NCBI GenBank assembly: GCA_013694495.1
Contig: JACDCH010000282.1
Coordinates: 1-6,763, forward strand
Source: Acidimicrobiia bacterium
GTDB lineage: Bacteria; Actinomycetota; Acidimicrobiia; Acidimicrobiales; JACDCH01
Reading direction: 5' to 3'
Length of the DNA: 6,763 nt
This document shows positions 6,278 to 6,763 of this stretch, piece after piece. Position 1 is the stretch's first letter; the number at the start of each line of letters is the position of its first letter. Under the pieces are notes generated by a model. That model searched no databases. It was given only the letters and a program-made list of their open reading frames with translations, and was not told where the DNA came from. Position numbers and translations under genes: made by a program.

Positions 6278-6470
6278 GGCCCCCGCCACCACCGACCGGC
6301 TCTGGCGTCACGCCATCGCCGAGCTCGTCACCCGGCTCCTGCCCCGACGCCGACCCCGAGCCAACCCCCGCGTCGTCAAACGCAAGTACACCCGCTGGCA
6401 CGTCAAACGAGCACGCCACCGCGACTGGCCCCAACCCGACCGGCCACCCGACCAAGCCGTCAGAATCTAA
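6273..6470 (+). pseudogene. Out-of-frame C-terminal tail of the IS4 transposase
   Basis: Reading from CCT at 6273, one base forward of the transposase frame, gives 65 residues to TAA (6468-6470). It starts PEAPATTDRLWRHAIAELV and continues with NPRVVKRKYTRWHVKRA. From family knowledge, an AFPP junction followed by an LLP-RR-NPR-VKRK tail is normal in actinobacterial IS4 transposases, so this is the lost C-terminus of the gene at 5075. With five Cs in place of six the frame would run straight through (TTT CCC CCT GAG). It may be a decayed end, a sequencing indel, or the product of +1 recoding at CCC-TGA. Confidence 0.8.
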
Positions 6471-6484
6471 GTAAAACGGTATTG
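6467..6484 (-). repeat. Right terminal inverted repeat of the IS
   Basis: Read on the minus strand it begins CAATACCGT, identical to the left end, then TTTACTTAG with partial similarity. It overlaps the TAA of the transposase tail, so the coding region reaches almost to the right end. Confidence 0.85.
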
Positions 6485-6494
6485 CATCTAGTGG
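6485..6494 (+). repeat. Right target-site duplication, CATCTAGTGG
   Basis: This is an exact copy of 5023-5032. Its CTA (6488-6490) is the minus-strand TAG stop of the neighbouring gene, so this copy preserves the end of that gene. Confidence 0.88.
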
Positions 6495-6763
6495 TCGGCC
6501 GGCGGCGGCTGGTGCTGGGCCAACCGCTCGAGGATGCGCCGCTCGCGCTCGGCGAGCGCCGGGTCGATGGCCGGAACGACGACCGGTGGCGGGGGGTCGG
6601 CGAGGAGGTCGCCGGCGGCGTCGGGCTCCACGGCGACCTCGGCCTGGCGGAGGCGGTCGAGGATGTCGTCGCGCCTCGTGAAGGCCGACTCGTCGAGACC
6701 CGCCTTCTTCGCCTTCTTGTTCGGCACGGCGATGGGCCGCAGCACCGGCGCCCCACCCGGCAC
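6488..6763 (-). CDS. Hypothetical protein, probably C-terminal part
   Basis: The minus strand is open from the window edge (GTG at 6763-6761) to TAG at 6490-6488, 91 residues. The edge codon may be an internal Val or a genuine GTG start; this cannot be decided here. Nearly all codons end in G or C, so it is a real coding frame. The visible protein has a basic patch NKKAKKAG (15-22), a charged segment (SAFTRRDDILDRLRQAEVAV), a proline run, and a second charged helix (ALAERERRILERLAQ) ending in QPPPADH. It is hydrophilic, with no membrane segment or recognised domain. It converges on the miaB-GNAT pair. Before the IS arrived its stop overlapped the GNAT stop by 2 nt. Function unknown. Confidence 0.6.
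   Translation of the reverse strand: MPGGAPVLRPIAVPNKKAKKAGLDESAFTRRDDILDRLRQAEVAVEPDAAGDLLADPPPPVVVPAIDPALAERERRILERLAQHQPPPADH

Larger units (their letters stand above)
5033..6484 (+). mobile_element. IS4-family insertion sequence, complete, 1452 bp
   Basis: The element is bounded by inverted ends CAATACCGT (5033-5041) and ACGGTATTG (6476-6484) and flanked by a 10-bp direct repeat. It encodes a single DDE transposase with the IS4-specific YREK signature. The non-coding left end is about 42 bp and the right end about 14 bp. There is no passenger gene. The boundaries could extend one base each way, giving 1454 bp with an 8-bp duplication. Intact ends and an exact target duplication point to fairly recent insertion. 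The shifted transposase tail may mean the copy is no longer autonomous. Subgroup within IS4 is not determined. Confidence 0.93.

Noticed and set aside
5752..6474. Plus-strand frame that continues past the transposase TGA
   Set aside because: It is in the third frame. The family-like tail (NPRVVKRK) is in the frame of 6273-6470, so this one is noise.

Overview
The window is very GC-rich, with strong G/C preference at third codon positions and GTG/TTG starts. recA carries a CGAAC-N4-GTTCG LexA box, and two genes look leaderless. Together these point to a member of the Actinomycetota. The presence of spoVS and a bacterial RIO kinase next to recA and miaB would fit a deep-branching class such as Acidimicrobiia, but that placement is inference.

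Layout. The 5' end of an unrecognised minus-strand gene (1-176) diverges from recA. The gap between them holds two small inverted repeats and a recA promoter whose -35/-10 spacer contains a perfect SOS box (278-291). recA (456-1508) is complete and intein-free. It is followed by a GC-rich hairpin and then spoVS (1658-1975). A convergent intergenic region (1976-2177) contains two terminator-like hairpins. It separates spoVS from a RIO-type kinase on the minus strand (2178-2939). Divergent from the kinase is miaB (3171-4550), a tRNA methylthiotransferase that is probably leaderless. It overlaps a GNAT acetyltransferase gene (4547-5029) through TTGA. No recX lies between recA and miaB, an interval where many actinobacteria carry it.

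Immediately after the GNAT gene sits a complete IS4-family insertion sequence (about 5033-6484, 1452 bp). It has inverted ends and a 10-bp (minimum 8-bp) target duplication. The target contained CTAG, which supplied the TAG stop codons of both the GNAT gene (plus strand) and a convergent unknown gene (minus strand, 6488-6763). Because the duplication copied the whole site, both host reading frames kept their original stops. The transposase has a full N-terminal domain and all DDE/YREK residues. Its conserved C-terminal tail is shifted into the +1 frame at TTT-CCC-CCC-TGA. This is either an inactivating C5-to-C6 slip or a +1 recoding site.

Functionally the host genes are housekeeping: SOS-regulated recombination (recA), a predicted nucleic-acid-binding protein (SpoVS), an atypical kinase, and tRNA position-37 modification (MiaB). 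I see no CRISPR array, tRNA, rRNA, or defence or biosynthetic cluster. The most unusual items are the insertion at the double stop, the CCC-TGA junction, and SpoVS occupying the usual recX slot.
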